From Actinidia chinensis (Eukaryota > Streptophyta > Magnoliopsida > Ericales > Actinidiaceae): DNA of 10,000 nucleotides. This document shows, one piece after another, positions 1-8,248 of this stretch (its first letter is position 1; the number at the start of each line of letters is the position of its first letter). The notes under the pieces were generated by a model. The model was not told where the DNA came from, searched no databases, and saw nothing but the letters and a program-made list of their open reading frames with translations. Location of the stretch: the NCBI GenBank assembly GCA_009663005.1, contig CM018901.1, positions 11,068,536 through 11,078,535 on the forward strand. Reading direction: 5' to 3'. The position numbers were made by a program, and so were the translations under genes.

Positions 1-1525
1 GCATAGAGAATCCTTGAACGAGAAAGCCTTGGTAGAATTGAGGATTTCTATCAAATTTTAATATTTATTCTTGTATTAGTCGATCTAAGTATTGGACATT
101 GTCAATGCCCGCACAACCCGGCCTATACGGATCGTGGGTACTTACATTTTTGAAAAGCTTGCCCCCAAGGCCGACTTCCCTTAAACCTCTGCATCTTCAT
201 TCAAATGAATATAATTTTTATTTTGGGGCGAAAACGTAATCATAGCTAAAGAATCGTAAAGTGTCACATCCATACCATACATCCAGAGTTGTGCCTAATT
301 TTTTTTACACTTTAACATACAATAGGAGGCCAACTTAATTACACATACTTCACATGCCAATAATAATGTACATGATGTAAGGTTTAGTCTATGTCATAAC
401 TACATAAGGCCCTTGGCCCGCAAAACTATGATCTTGCAAGCGTATCCTCTTCTTAAGGGCTTCCTCAGATTGACTTCCTAAAAAGGGTTTCGAAACGTAA
501 ACTAAAACTTGGAATAACACAAATGCATGAACGTAAAATACCATGGATGGTTTCATATTATACATACATTATCATCGCGAACATGTGAGCATAACATAAG
601 CCTTTTCTGAAACAATAAATTCTCATAAACTTTGAAACTTGCATACGTGGCATCCACATTCTTTTAAAATTCTACATGCATAAAAAATGTGATCACTCGT
701 AATACAACATAACATGGTGACCATATAGGTCGGGTGACTCTTTAGGCTGAGATATCTCCAATTTTGATTGAAACTTATTTAAAGCATCCCCCACTCCACC
801 GTTCGACCATTAGGTTTAGATTAAGTCCCACCCTGAGGACGCCCGAACTCACAATATGCCTTTGTACTTGAGCATATTCCATTTTTCCATATAAATAAAA
901 CATCATGGTTTTTCATTCATATCATAATAGCATATCATACATTGAAGGCATGACATTTGTATTGATAACAAATCGTTAAGTTATTGACAAATAGGAAAAA
1001 TTATGAATTATACAATAATAGGTATTGAAAACCATTTTGAAAATACACAATCTTGTTCATGATATCGTGGTATCACCTTGATTACCTTGCGTTAGGCTTG
1101 ACGTAGGTGTTCCCACACATAAAAGGGCATTAGGTTTGTTCATACATACTACGACCTCTAATTACATATAAGAGTGAAACTTTTAAAAATAATAGACAAA
1201 CTTCTAATTTTCGACCAAGGCATATACGTTTAAACTCTTTCTAACTGGATAACCCTAAGCTGGTGCACAACATAATTCCACTTCCATTAAGCTTAACGAC
1301 ATGTTCGAAGCACAGTGTGAAAAACGTTTCGACCCAAAACATTCGAACTCTTCCCAATTTGTCGAAACAAACCGTTCGAACCACAAGAACAACCGTTCGA
1401 ACCTTCTTGCGAACCCAAAAATTCGAAATCCAATCTTCTTTCAAACTCTTTCGATTTTATCAAAACTTTCAAAACTTAAAGACAAACCCATTTTGGTTAC
1501 AATAACTCAGTAGTTTCAAACTCTT
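1..1525. other. Left flank: AT-rich non-coding DNA, probably decayed repeat
   Basis: I see no coding sequence, RNA gene or recognisable protein homology on either strand; the only open frames are short and overlap a low-complexity, motif-rich stretch. AT-rich DNA is broken by GC-richer islands at about 98-182 and 720-860. Islands of this kind also occur inside the LTRs of the neighbouring retrotransposon, so this may be the remains of an LTR from another element, but no boundaries are visible. Positions 1300-1430 hold a cluster of TTCGAA motifs, listed separately. Confidence 0.5.
1304..1427. repeat. Cluster of five TTCGAA palindromes
   Basis: Exact TTCGAA occurs at 1304-1309, 1342-1347, 1375-1380, 1396-1401 and 1422-1427, with near-matches such as GTCGAA at 1361 and TTCGAC at 1329. 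A single 6-mer would be expected about once per 4 kb in random sequence. The spacing is irregular (roughly 20-40 bases) and the sequence between copies is not conserved, so it is neither a clean tandem repeat nor a CRISPR array. Two open frames across it on opposite strands look fortuitous. Confidence 0.55.
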
Positions 1526-1586
1526 AGTCACGCCCTGGAATTTTCTTTAGATATATATAAAAAATTAAATCAATAATTCTTTAATG

Positions 1587-1608
1587 AATAAATAAATAAA
1601 TAAAATAA
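1587..1608. repeat. AATA microsatellite inside LTR 1
   Basis: A short run of AATA units sits about 60 bases inside the left end of the LTR. The matching run in the second LTR is at 8313-8331, with a slightly different flank. It is therefore an ancestral feature of the LTR family and not a new expansion. Confidence 0.8.
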
Positions 1609-2159
1609 ACTAAGCATGGTTCAATCTAGATAATGACACTTTGTAGAATAGTAGAGGTCCTGTAGGAATACAACAAAAAATATCATAAACAATTATATAA
1701 TCAAGGACCTCAATGTCAGTACCCATAAATCAACAATCAAGCATTACACACATGCTAAATTTAAAATAGTTAAGTATCGAAAGGGTTAATAAGTGTACAA
1801 CCATATACGAAATAAGTAAAGTTTTAATTTACATACCCAAATAGAGGATGATACGAAAAGTAAGTATAATTAACAAAAATAACTTTTCTGAAATATACAT
1901 CAACATAATACAAAATGGATGTTATACATGTCATGCACCACAAAAATAACAAACAAGTCTTTCAGTACCCTTGACCTGCAGTCTGTAAACTTTATACCGA
2001 CGGGATTGGAGAATAAACTCATTAGAAAACATCGGGTACACATTAAATGCTAATTGGTGGACTGGTAAGTGTAGTGGGACCTAAGTCATGCCTGATGCCA
2101 TATAACAATCATGAACACAATTAAAGTCAAACAAACATATAAAGAATTTGGGTCAGTAC

Positions 2160-2290
2160 TTCTCTGGCCTCCGCCCGTCGGCGTCGACAAGTAATCGCGG
2201 TTTCCCAATCAAGATTGAGAGGCCCGTATACCCCCTTTGGGCCAAAGTCTTGGATGTTTATAAAAAACCGCGGCTACAAGGGCCGAATAT
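2160..2290 (-). promoter_or_regulatory. GC-rich hairpin island in LTR 1 (putative RNA structure)
   Basis: Within otherwise AT-rich LTR DNA this stretch holds several short inverted repeats in succession. These are CAATC-AA-GATTG near 2206-2217, CTTTGG-G-CCAAAG near 2235-2247, and an imperfect stem around CGGCTACAAGGGCCG at 2271-2285. Matching stems occur in the other LTR at about 8918-9041. It lies some 600-720 bases downstream of the TATA-like box on the minus strand, so it would fall in the transcribed leader. A role in RNA dimerisation, packaging or 3' end formation is possible but purely inferred. Confidence 0.4.
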
Positions 2291-2810
2291 ATATTTTCCT
2301 TACCCATTTCTTTAATAACAATTTCTATACATATACAAACATTCAACTACCAACAACATCATAGTCAAATTTTTAAATTATAACAAATTGGGGGCTTTTA
2401 CCCTCATCACCACAATAGTAATATCAATTAAAACCACATGTCATTACATCAAAAATAACAATACATGCTCATTTAATACCTAATAACAAGAAATTTATTC
2501 TCCAAAATATCTTCCATAAACTAACAACAATACCTTAAAGTTTAATTGAATATGAGTACAAGATATTAAACTAGTTAGCTAACAAAAAACATGTAAATGG
2601 GTAAAGAAATCCTACCAAATGAAGGCAGGAAAATCACCCCCTAGGTTTGCACATATGTTTTCAAATAAGTTGGGTCCTTGATTGTGGGAAGAGGTAGACG
2701 CATCCCACACCTTGTATTCCAACTATGACTAAATTTGGGTTGAAAGACAAAAAGAACGGACGGGCTTGGTGAATTCTCTGCCGAAAAACCGAAACAAAAA
2801 ACCCGCGTAC

Positions 2811-2853
2811 AGGAGGAAAAGGAAAAAGGGAGAGAGAAGAGAGAAAAGGAAAT
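2811..2853 (-). promoter_or_regulatory. Pyrimidine-rich tract after the TATA box, LTR 1
   Basis: The plus strand is almost pure purine here, so the element's sense strand is a C/T tract of about 43 bases. The equivalent in the other LTR is at about 9579-9620. Its placement just downstream of the TATA-like box fits a transcription start zone or start of the 5' leader. Confidence 0.45.
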
Positions 2854-2880
2854 AATGGATGGTAAAGTCAAACAATCCAA

Positions 2881-2892
2881 TTATTTATATAG
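2881..2892 (-). promoter_or_regulatory. TATA-like box of LTR 1
   Basis: The minus strand reads CTATATAAATAA, a good plant TATA box. About 30-70 bases downstream lies a long pyrimidine-rich stretch on that strand (complement of 2811-2853), matching the Y-patch or pyrimidine-rich leader often seen just after plant core promoters. Start of transcription would be near 2850-2860. The matching site in the second LTR (9645-9656) reads CTACATAAATAG and looks weakened. Confidence 0.55.
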
Positions 2893-3030
2893 ATAATTAA
2901 TAGGAAGTCCCTAGAGTTTAGTTCGTATCCTAATTATTAACTTATAAACTTAATACTTTCAAGAACCCAACAACCAACTTAAATAAAAATAATTATACTT
3001 TTATATTAAATTCATAAAATTACTGACTCA

Positions 3031-3260
3031 TCACAATCTCCCCACAAAGAAAATTTCGTCCCGAAATTCGCCGAGGTCAATTCTGAAAATTAATTTGGGT
3101 ACTTCGCTCGATACTTCATCCTCCTTTTCCCAAGCGCTTTCATCATTCCCGTGTGATTCCATAAACACTTTAACCATGGGAATAAATCGACCTCCCTATC
3201 AAGACAGCTCGAGAGCATCAAGACTACGGATTGGTTCTCAAACGTTATGACACATCGGCC
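3031..3260 (-). pseudogene. Pol C-terminus: chromodomain and tail
   Basis: From 3180 down to a TGA at 3033-3031 one frame stays open for about 49 codons. Its beginning (3180-3112) reads PMVKVFMESHGNDESAWEKE, which matches the second half of a plant chromovirus chromodomain: a V-K-V strand, then the usual W-x-x-H region, then the acidic x-x-x-W-E-x-E-D helix start. The W expected before the N/H position is F-M here. The first half of the domain (about 3260-3180) is frame-disrupted. Chromodomains of this kind are thought to bind modified histones and steer integration into heterochromatin. A tail with FRDEI-type sequence follows, common at the end of these polyproteins, and the stop codon falls within the first bases of the LTR. 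This is the best preserved coding stretch of the element. Confidence 0.85.
3037..3045 (-). promoter_or_regulatory. Polypurine tract (plus-strand cDNA primer)
   Basis: The minus strand reads GTGGGGAGA, followed by T and then the LTR start TGTGA at 3035. A G-rich purine run immediately inside the 3' LTR is where RNase H leaves the primer for second-strand synthesis in LTR retrotransposons. Here it also lies within the last codons of pol, which stays open to a TGA at 3033-3031. Confidence 0.8.
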
Positions 3261-3269
3261 TCTAGCTCA

Positions 3270-3560
3270 GAGGTCTATACATCCAACACAGGGAAGGATT
3301 CGAGTTTCGTATTTTCGCAACATCGATACGTGGAAACATCATGCACTCCTGACAATTGAGGCAGAGTAAGTTAATGCTAAACGATACGCAACCCCCCCCC
3401 CAATTTGTGCAATGATTGTCAAACGGTTCAATATACGTGGTGATGCACCTTTCCTCCTTGACCGGAATCTCTTCAAGCCGGACGGGAGATACTTTAGAAA
3501 AAACATAGTCTCAACCTCAAATGATAAAGGTCTCCTCCTCTTGTTTTTTCTCGATAACTC
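3270..3560 (-). pseudogene. Integrase C-terminal GPY/F module, frame-broken
   Basis: Short in-frame pieces on the minus strand match the region between the integrase core and the chromodomain in Ty3/gypsy elements. RRRPLSFEVE followed by an FLK-type strand lies at about 3530-3490, VAYRLAL at about 3397-3377, and FHVSMLRKYETR at 3335-3300. The last is the conserved F-H-V-S-x-L-[RK]-x-Y motif. The module follows the DDE core and helps bind DNA or multimerise integrase. The pieces are in different frames, and a run of ten C at 3392-3401 (G in the coding strand) sits at one break. This identification is firm; function in this copy is not possible as the sequence stands. Confidence 0.87.
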
Positions 3561-3689
3561 TTTGTAGCACTGGGGCCGTCAGCAGTTTGTCGGAATGGTC
3601 TTGATCTTCTCGGTGGTTTCTCGCATCATATCTGGTCCAATCCATAGATACCTCACCAACGCCGCACACAACACCACCGGCGATCTACA

Positions 3690-4200
3690 TGCTTACCATT
3701 ACAAGCCCTCAAATGGGCCATCTCAATGCTGGACTGTTAGTATTGTTGTATGCAAATAACAAGTGGCAAATGATCTTCCCAGCTTCCTTTGAAGTCCATC
3801 ACCCAAGCTAGCGAACAGTCTTCGAAGATTTGAATTGTTCTCTCTGATTGTCCTTGCTGTGGAGGAATTGCGGTACCAAACAGTAGTTATGGTACCAAGT
3901 GACAGCTTGCAAGCTTTGCCAAAATGAGCGGTGACCTCGGATCTCGATCGGAACAATAGACAAATGGATTGGAAAAACACCATGAAGCCGAACAATCTCT
4001 CGAACAGACAAGTGGCTCTAGTGTTCACTGAAGTCCGAAACTCGAATGGGTAAGAAATAGCGTTTTTTCAAACGATCCATTACCACCCATAGGCCGTAAT
4101 GTCCTCTCGGTGAGTTAAGGCACCCTGTTACAAAATCATAGTCACGGTTCCCACTCATTCTGCTAGGTAAGGTTGAAGCATCCCAGCTCCTGTGGACCTA
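3690..4200 (-). pseudogene. Integrase catalytic core (DDE), frame-broken
   Basis: Motifs appear in the expected order on the minus strand but in shifting frames: HYGLWVVMDRLKK at 4101-4061 (the W-V-V-x-D-R-L strand), VREIVRLHG at about 4003-3975, CSDRDPR at 3955-3935 (the second catalytic Asp region), FWQSLQ at about 3930-3910, and GQSERTIQIFED at 3853-3818, which carries the catalytic Glu. These are hallmark motifs of the retroviral-type integrase core that inserts the cDNA into host DNA. The first Asp region lies just upstream, near 4150-4110. Two overlapping minus-strand open frames (4028-3723 and 4011-3808) are both fragments of this one domain, offset by frameshifts. Confidence 0.92.
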
Positions 4201-4330
4201 GTGATCAGCCTTAACTGGTTGACAAGTCAGGCAGCGGATGAGACAAATGTGCCACATATGTTATCCACCACCAAAATTGCGACGCAAGTCATGATACCTC
4301 TTGGTGCCTTCCCTGGGGATGAACTGCTAA
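4200..4330 (-). pseudogene. Integrase N-terminal HHCC zinc domain, partial frames
   Basis: The minus strand reads GTKRYHDLRRNF at about 4308-4273 and, after a frame change, RCLTCQPVKADH at 4236-4201. Together they are the second half of the H2C2 zinc-binding domain that opens Ty3/gypsy integrases: a conserved H near the Y-H-D-L-R motif, then C-x-x-C followed by Q-x-x-K. The upstream H is not clear. A TAG follows directly after ADH in this frame. An open frame on the opposite strand (4192-4407) is the antisense shadow of this domain and not a gene. Confidence 0.88.
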
Positions 4331-4659
4331 ACGTGAGTGATGAAATTACTAAGACATCCTGTTTGCAAAATAGGCACAAAAACTTCACTTGGAATGTTCA
4401 GACTTGACTTGAAGTAGCACCCACTGGTGTTCTTCTCTATCACTACTTTAGCAAGTATAGCTTCGCCTCTACATCTACACTCTGGTGTGCCTCAATGACT
4501 GATTCACTAATGTGGGTGTGCTACCAACACATATCAAAGTGCAGCACGTCCTGTAGAGTCCATAAGATTTACACCAACTCTCCGATATCACCCATTCATT
4601 TTCACTCTCTATGCTAAAACTTGCCAATTCCGCCAACTTACCAAGGGCCACCTTCTAAC

Positions 4660-5060
4660 TAAAGGCATCGGCCACACATGCCTTTCTGGATGATATTGCA
4701 ATCAAAGTCGTATCTTCTAAATACTCCATCCAGCGCCTCTGTTAAATTCAAGTTCCTTTGACGAGACAATAATTTTAAAAACTTGTGATCAGAAAATACC
4801 TAATTTTTTCGCCACCCATAAAAGTAATGCCTCCAACTCTTTAAAGGCAAAACACCACTGCTGCTAAATCAAAATCATTGAGTAGATCGTCTGCTCATGA
4901 ATCTTTAATGCCTAGACCATAGGCTCCAACTTCTAACCAATCGCATCAACACACAACCAAGTCCTTCTTGGAAGATCACCATAGACAGTATTACCCACAC
5001 CTCGATCGGGTGTACTACCAAAATGGAGCGGTAGTCAATCTTCCTCATTCTTCAAATGAT
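4660..5060 (-). pseudogene. Ribonuclease H domain, frame-broken
   Basis: In-frame pieces on the minus strand match the RNase H of Ty3/gypsy pol in correct order. They are LKIHEQTIY at 4908-4882, DLAAVVF at 4870-4850 (the E/D-L-A-A-V-V-F-A-L-K helix, with Asp where Glu is usual), and FSDHKFLKLLSRQRNLNL at 4796-4743 (the T-D-H-K-x-L strand with its catalytic Asp). The first catalytic Asp strand seems to lie near 5000-4950, in a poorly preserved form. This enzyme degrades the RNA strand of the RNA-DNA hybrid during reverse transcription. Frame changes separate each piece, for example between DLAAVVF and the following helix. Confidence 0.9.
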
Positions 5061-5349
5061 TTCCGCAAGTATCATCCCATACAAAACTAACTCCTTTCGG
5101 GTCAGTTAGTCATTGGTGCCGCTAGGGCGAGAAAAATCCTCTACCAAAACGGCGATAATAGCCAGCTAACCCAGGAGGAAAACTCCGAATCTTAAAACAC
5201 AATCATAGGCGCTTGCCAACTTATCACTGCCTCGACTTTTCTGGGTCAACAGAAACACCATTCACGAAACAAAACATCGTCCCAAAAATTTCACATCTGT
5301 GAGCCAAAGTCACACTTTAAAAATTTGGCGTCGGTATAAATGATATTGC

Positions 5350-5900
5350 TTTCTTAAAAGTGTAAAAACTATCCTAAGATGATCTGATGTCTTCCTTAGA
5401 TGGTGAATAAACTAAAATATCATCCAACAAAGAAACTACAAACTATCCAAATTAACCCTGAAAATTCGGTCATTCAGTTCCCCCCCCCATAAAAAGTCGG
5501 TTCGGGCATTGTATTAGTCAAAAACCAAACGAATACTTAAACTCATAATGCCAGTAACGATGCAGAAAAGCGGTGTCTCGGTATCTCTTCCTCTTCACCC
5601 TCCACCTGATAGTTATCCCGACCTCAGTCAATCTTAGAGAAACATCCCGAACATTAAAATGGTCAAACAAATCATCAAATCCTGGGCAAGGATATTTCTT
5701 CTCACCGTGACTCTCTATCAACTTTCGATAATCTATGCAAAGGTGCGTGAACCATCTTTCTTTGAGCAAATAAAAGCTGACGCTCCCCACGCGCGAGGTA
5801 CTAGGACGGAATATTAAAGCCATTACTTTACAAATCTTGCAATTGTATCGTTAGCTCTCGCAACTCAGCTGGAGGCAAACCGATACTGTGGCATGAAATA
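5350..5900 (-). pseudogene. Reverse transcriptase, frame-broken
   Basis: The minus strand carries LPPAELRELTIQLQDL at 5879-5832, then a stop. Next come RPSTS and LCIDYRKL (5742-5719), the KYPxPxxDDLFD block at about 5700-5660, FSKID at 5641-5627 with a catalytic Asp, an HYEF block near 5540, and LLDDILVYSP at 5430-5401. The last is the catalytic Y/F-x-D-D box, with L-L-D-D where F-I-D-D is usual. Order and spacing are those of Ty3/gypsy reverse transcriptase, which copies the element RNA into DNA. The 101-codon open frame at 5823-5518 spans fingers to palm but runs off frame near FSKID. A run of nine C at 5480-5488 lies between HYEF and the catalytic box, at or near another frame break. Confidence 0.94.
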
Positions 5901-6389
5901 GATGCGGTTCCTGGGGAAGCAACGCATGAGAATTCTAACCTCCCTTTGCGGGCGGTAAAACCATATACAATCTTCCGGAAAGAATCTAAAAAACTCAGAG
6001 ACAATAAGAGGTTAACTCACCACGAGTAATCATCCCCTCATCTGGAAATCAGACTAGCCAAATACAACTAATCGACTCAGGCCCAGTGGATCAATCAATG
6101 AAGTTCAAGGGGTCACTTTTCTCTCCACAAATTGAGAACCACTCCCCTTCTGAGTGGCACACCCGAACTCCCTTCTGTAGCAAAGCTATAGTGCATGGAA
6201 TTCGACAACCAATTTTTTCTCCATCCCCAAAAATAACATCAAAGCCAAACATATACAAAAAAAAAAATCAAAGACAACAGATGCGATCATTTTTGATCGA
6301 GATCATAACTCACATTTTCGACAAATTCGATTAAGGAGGGAACCGACTCCTACTGGTGATTCAACAACTAATGATGGACGCAACAGTCA
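5901..6389 (-). pseudogene. Protease-RT linker, poorly conserved
   Basis: This stretch joins protease to reverse transcriptase. At its lower end, minus-strand pieces such as FPEDC (near 5990) and PQREVRIL (near 5950) resemble the F-P-E-D-L-P-G-L-P-P-x-R-E-V segment found just upstream of RT in these elements. The rest (about 6000-6390) should encode the second half of the protease and a variable linker, but I recognise no motif in it. A plus-strand open frame at 6086-6334 has no family signature and is taken as fortuitous. Confidence 0.55.
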
Positions 6390-6545
6390 ACCTTTAAACC
6401 CAAGGCAGCGATGCAAAAGATATGACAGAAAAGCATGTGGATGCTCCAAAATCAATCAAAAAATCTAGCCAAGAGCTAAGAACAAAAAAATATACCTCGG
6501 ACTACAGAAGGCTCCGTCTGAGATGGAATTGTGTTGTTCAGGTAT
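6390..6545 (-). pseudogene. Aspartic protease with active-site motif, frame-broken
   Basis: The minus strand reads VVRGIFF at 6504-6484, the strand that opens the retropepsin fold in plant Ty3/gypsy pol. After a frame change comes FLIDFGASTC near 6460-6434, the active-site loop. The catalytic Asp (codon 6453-6451) and the following G-A-S are present, but the usual Ser or Cys after the Asp is Phe. Retropepsins of this kind cleave the gag-pol polyprotein. The domain lies between the gag zinc knuckle and reverse transcriptase, as expected. The plus-strand open frame at 6422-6685 is its antisense shadow. Confidence 0.8.
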
Positions 6546-6699
6546 TGCATAAACCATTCCTGCACTCCCTGACTCTGAACATGTACCCCTCTCGCGTGAA
6601 AACTGCGTTTGGATGTAGGAGGAGATCACTCTCTCATTCTAGATTCCTCGCTCAGAAGCGACGACTGACGCGACTGCTTTTGTGATTGGGTGCCTTGTG

Positions 6700-7915
6700 T
6701 GGTTCCCCTTGATGTAATTAGAAGTCTGTCGAACTCTGATGTTGCACTGACCTAACCCACGGAGTATTCTTCCTTGCGGGACAATTTGTAAAATGTACCT
6801 TGCTGGCCACAATTGTAATCCTCTTGTGGGCCATCCGAGCAGATGTGACTGGATGATTGACAAGATGACAAACAAGATGGCTTTCGAGCTCCTGCCTGGT
6901 GTTACTCGGATTTTTAGCGCTGAATCTGGAATTGACGCCCCAAACATCTCTGCCCCACTGATCCTGTGTGCTATCTCTCTGTACTCTTCTTGCTGAAACT
7001 TCCGGAAGTAGTAGAAATAGTCCCACTGACATTCCTAGGTTCCAGATACCCTTAAACTCTTTGCGTTGCTCCCTTTTTGGGCTCCACCCTTCGACCATCA
7101 AAAGTAAATAGGAAGTTCGAATTCTTTGGCTGATCACAATAAAGCCGAAACGACGGATTCAGGCCATTTCTCAAATCTTGTAACACTTTTTCGCTTCAGT
7201 ATTCACAAAGTCTGGAGCACAATCAGGACAAAGGATTGGAACTTATGGCATACTTAGAAAACTGTCATGTCTCCTTGAACCAGTTTCTAACTGGTCCCTA
7301 AGCCATCATTACCGATAAGCCTCGGGAAAATAATTAGTCCTCAAAAGTAGATCAAAAATCAGCCCAGGATACACGATCCAACCTCTTTAGCCTCTTTGAT
7401 AGATTCCCACCATCGTTGCCCGCCAATTAGGTGGTAGGATGCAAAAAGACACTTTCATGTCCACCCTCAGTGATCATCACAAGTGTCAAAGATTTACGAA
7501 TCTGAGATAAACAATGGCCAGTACCACAGGTCACCCAAACCATCAAAAAGGAGGACTTCACTTACGAAACTCTTTCATACCTTCCTTGACAGCGGGGCAC
7601 TAGTAGCCTCTTTCTGGATACGGATTTTCTCATGTCTAGCCTCTCCATTTTCTAACATCGCTGCTGCAACCTCTCTAGCTAAACTGAAGAGGAAGTATGG
7701 GACATAGGTGCTGTCTCTTTCCCACCGAACCACTAGGGCCTCAGGTACAACTGGAGTTGGGTTCTACGACCCCTCCCTGCCGTGTGCCTCTACACGTAGT
7801 AACACCAAGATCAAACACCTTGTTGAGTCTGACTAGCAACACCTTTGGTCGGCCAACATCCTCAATAGGTGTACCCCTCCAGTCGCACCACGACACCCTT
7901 CTGCGGCCCCCGCAT
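6700..7915 (-). pseudogene. gag: capsid-like protein with zinc knuckle, frame-broken
   Basis: Read on the minus strand, a possible ATG at 7915 opens a basic N-terminus but meets a stop after 17 codons; a neighbouring frame stays open to about 7743. A helix-forming stretch rich in A, E and K follows (about 7680-7600). The gag core is clear: SYHLIGGQRWWESIKE at 7439-7392 and NYFPEAYR at 7335-7312. These match the W-W-E-S and K-Y-F-P-x-x-x-R motifs of the plant retrotransposon gag family. Later pieces (QPKNSNF-type and QQEEYRE-type, about 7130-6990) belong to its C-terminal half. A zinc knuckle lies at 6814-6777. The 139-codon open frame at 7137-6718 stitches several true frames together and is not the native product. 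Gag forms the particle that packages element RNA. Confidence 0.88.
6777..6814 (-). other. Gag CCHC zinc knuckle (broken)
   Basis: The minus strand encodes NCGQQG at 6814-6797 and, in another frame, TNCP at about 6788-6777. These are the ends of a C-x2-C-x4-H-x4-C nucleic-acid-binding knuckle. The first Cys and the His are not seen in frame: a T is read where the conserved H is expected, next to the break. Confidence 0.75.
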
Positions 7916-8237
7916 TCTAGACTCCCACGCTTGGGTCCAATCTAGCTACCAAAACCATTAGAAGGACAATATAAGACTCCATATCAACAAATTATTTCTC
8001 ATAGTTATAACAAATCCCTCCATCAAATGGTAGAGTAACAAAAACTATTTCTACAAAAGCTCTTCCTACACCTCATGGTGCGTAAGATATAATATGTAGA
8101 AATTTAACTAAAATCTCATTCCTACCGTAAACACATACCACATAACAAACAAGCACACAAATGCATACAGCAAATGCAATTCAAAACCCAATGAGATAAA
8201 AGTCCTCCCACGGTCTCTATAGGTATTCAACCTAATG
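7916..8237 (-). other. Untranslated leader between primer site and gag
   Basis: About 320 bases lie between the primer-binding site and the first plausible gag start on the minus strand. No domain is recognisable and stops occur in all frames, so it fits a 5' leader that would hold packaging signals. A plus-strand open frame at 7697-7945 overlaps its edge and the gag start and has no coding support. Confidence 0.55.
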
Positions 8238-8248
8238 GCTTCATACCA
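8238..8248 (-). promoter_or_regulatory. Primer-binding site for initiator methionine tRNA
   Basis: Three bases inside the 5' LTR end the minus strand reads TGGTATGAAGC followed by CATTAGG. This matches the usual plant retrotransposon site TGGTATCAGAGC, complementary to the 3' end of initiator tRNA-Met, with a base missing and one shifted or substituted. It fixes the direction of the element (transcription right to left) and marks the inner edge of the LTR at 8252. Confidence 0.88.

Larger units (their letters stand above)
1526..3035 (-). repeat. LTR 1 (3' LTR in element orientation)
   Basis: This stretch is collinear with 8252 to about 9760. Shared landmarks include GTCACGCCCTGGAATTTTC at the left end, an AATA microsatellite (1587-1608), a TGCTAAATTTAAAATAGTTA block, a GC-rich island near 2160-2290, and the run of purines at 2811-2853. 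On the minus strand it begins TGTGATGAGTC, directly after the polypurine tract, and ends in GGCGTGACT. The TATA-like box at 2881-2892 lies only about 145 bases from the U3 end, so most of the LTR would be transcribed as R-U5. The copies differ at many positions, a large share of them single-base indels. An antisense open frame at 2880-2641 spans the pyrimidine-rich leader and is not credible coding. Confidence 0.93.

Noticed and set aside
1304..1427. CRISPR-like spaced repeats
   Set aside because: The repeat unit is only 6 bases, spacing is irregular, and the context is plant nuclear repeat DNA.
1263..1513. Overlapping open frames on both strands in the left flank
   Set aside because: They all cover the TTCGAA cluster; the short repeats simply lack stops. 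No family signature is present.
1520..1525. Target-site duplication (ACTCT/CTCTT left, ACTTA right of 9777)
   Set aside because: The best match is partial and depends on where each LTR end is placed; it is not strong enough to annotate.
2641..2880. 79-codon minus-strand open frame just after the TATA-like box
   Set aside because: It consists mostly of translated pyrimidine tract (S, F, L, P), has no domain, and the matching part of LTR 2 is shifted; it is more likely untranslated leader.
4192..4407. Plus-strand open frame of 71 codons
   Set aside because: The complementary strand encodes the integrase zinc domain motifs, so this is an antisense shadow.
6793..6996. Plus-strand open frame of 67 codons
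   Set aside because: It is antisense to the gag zinc knuckle and the C-terminal part of gag.
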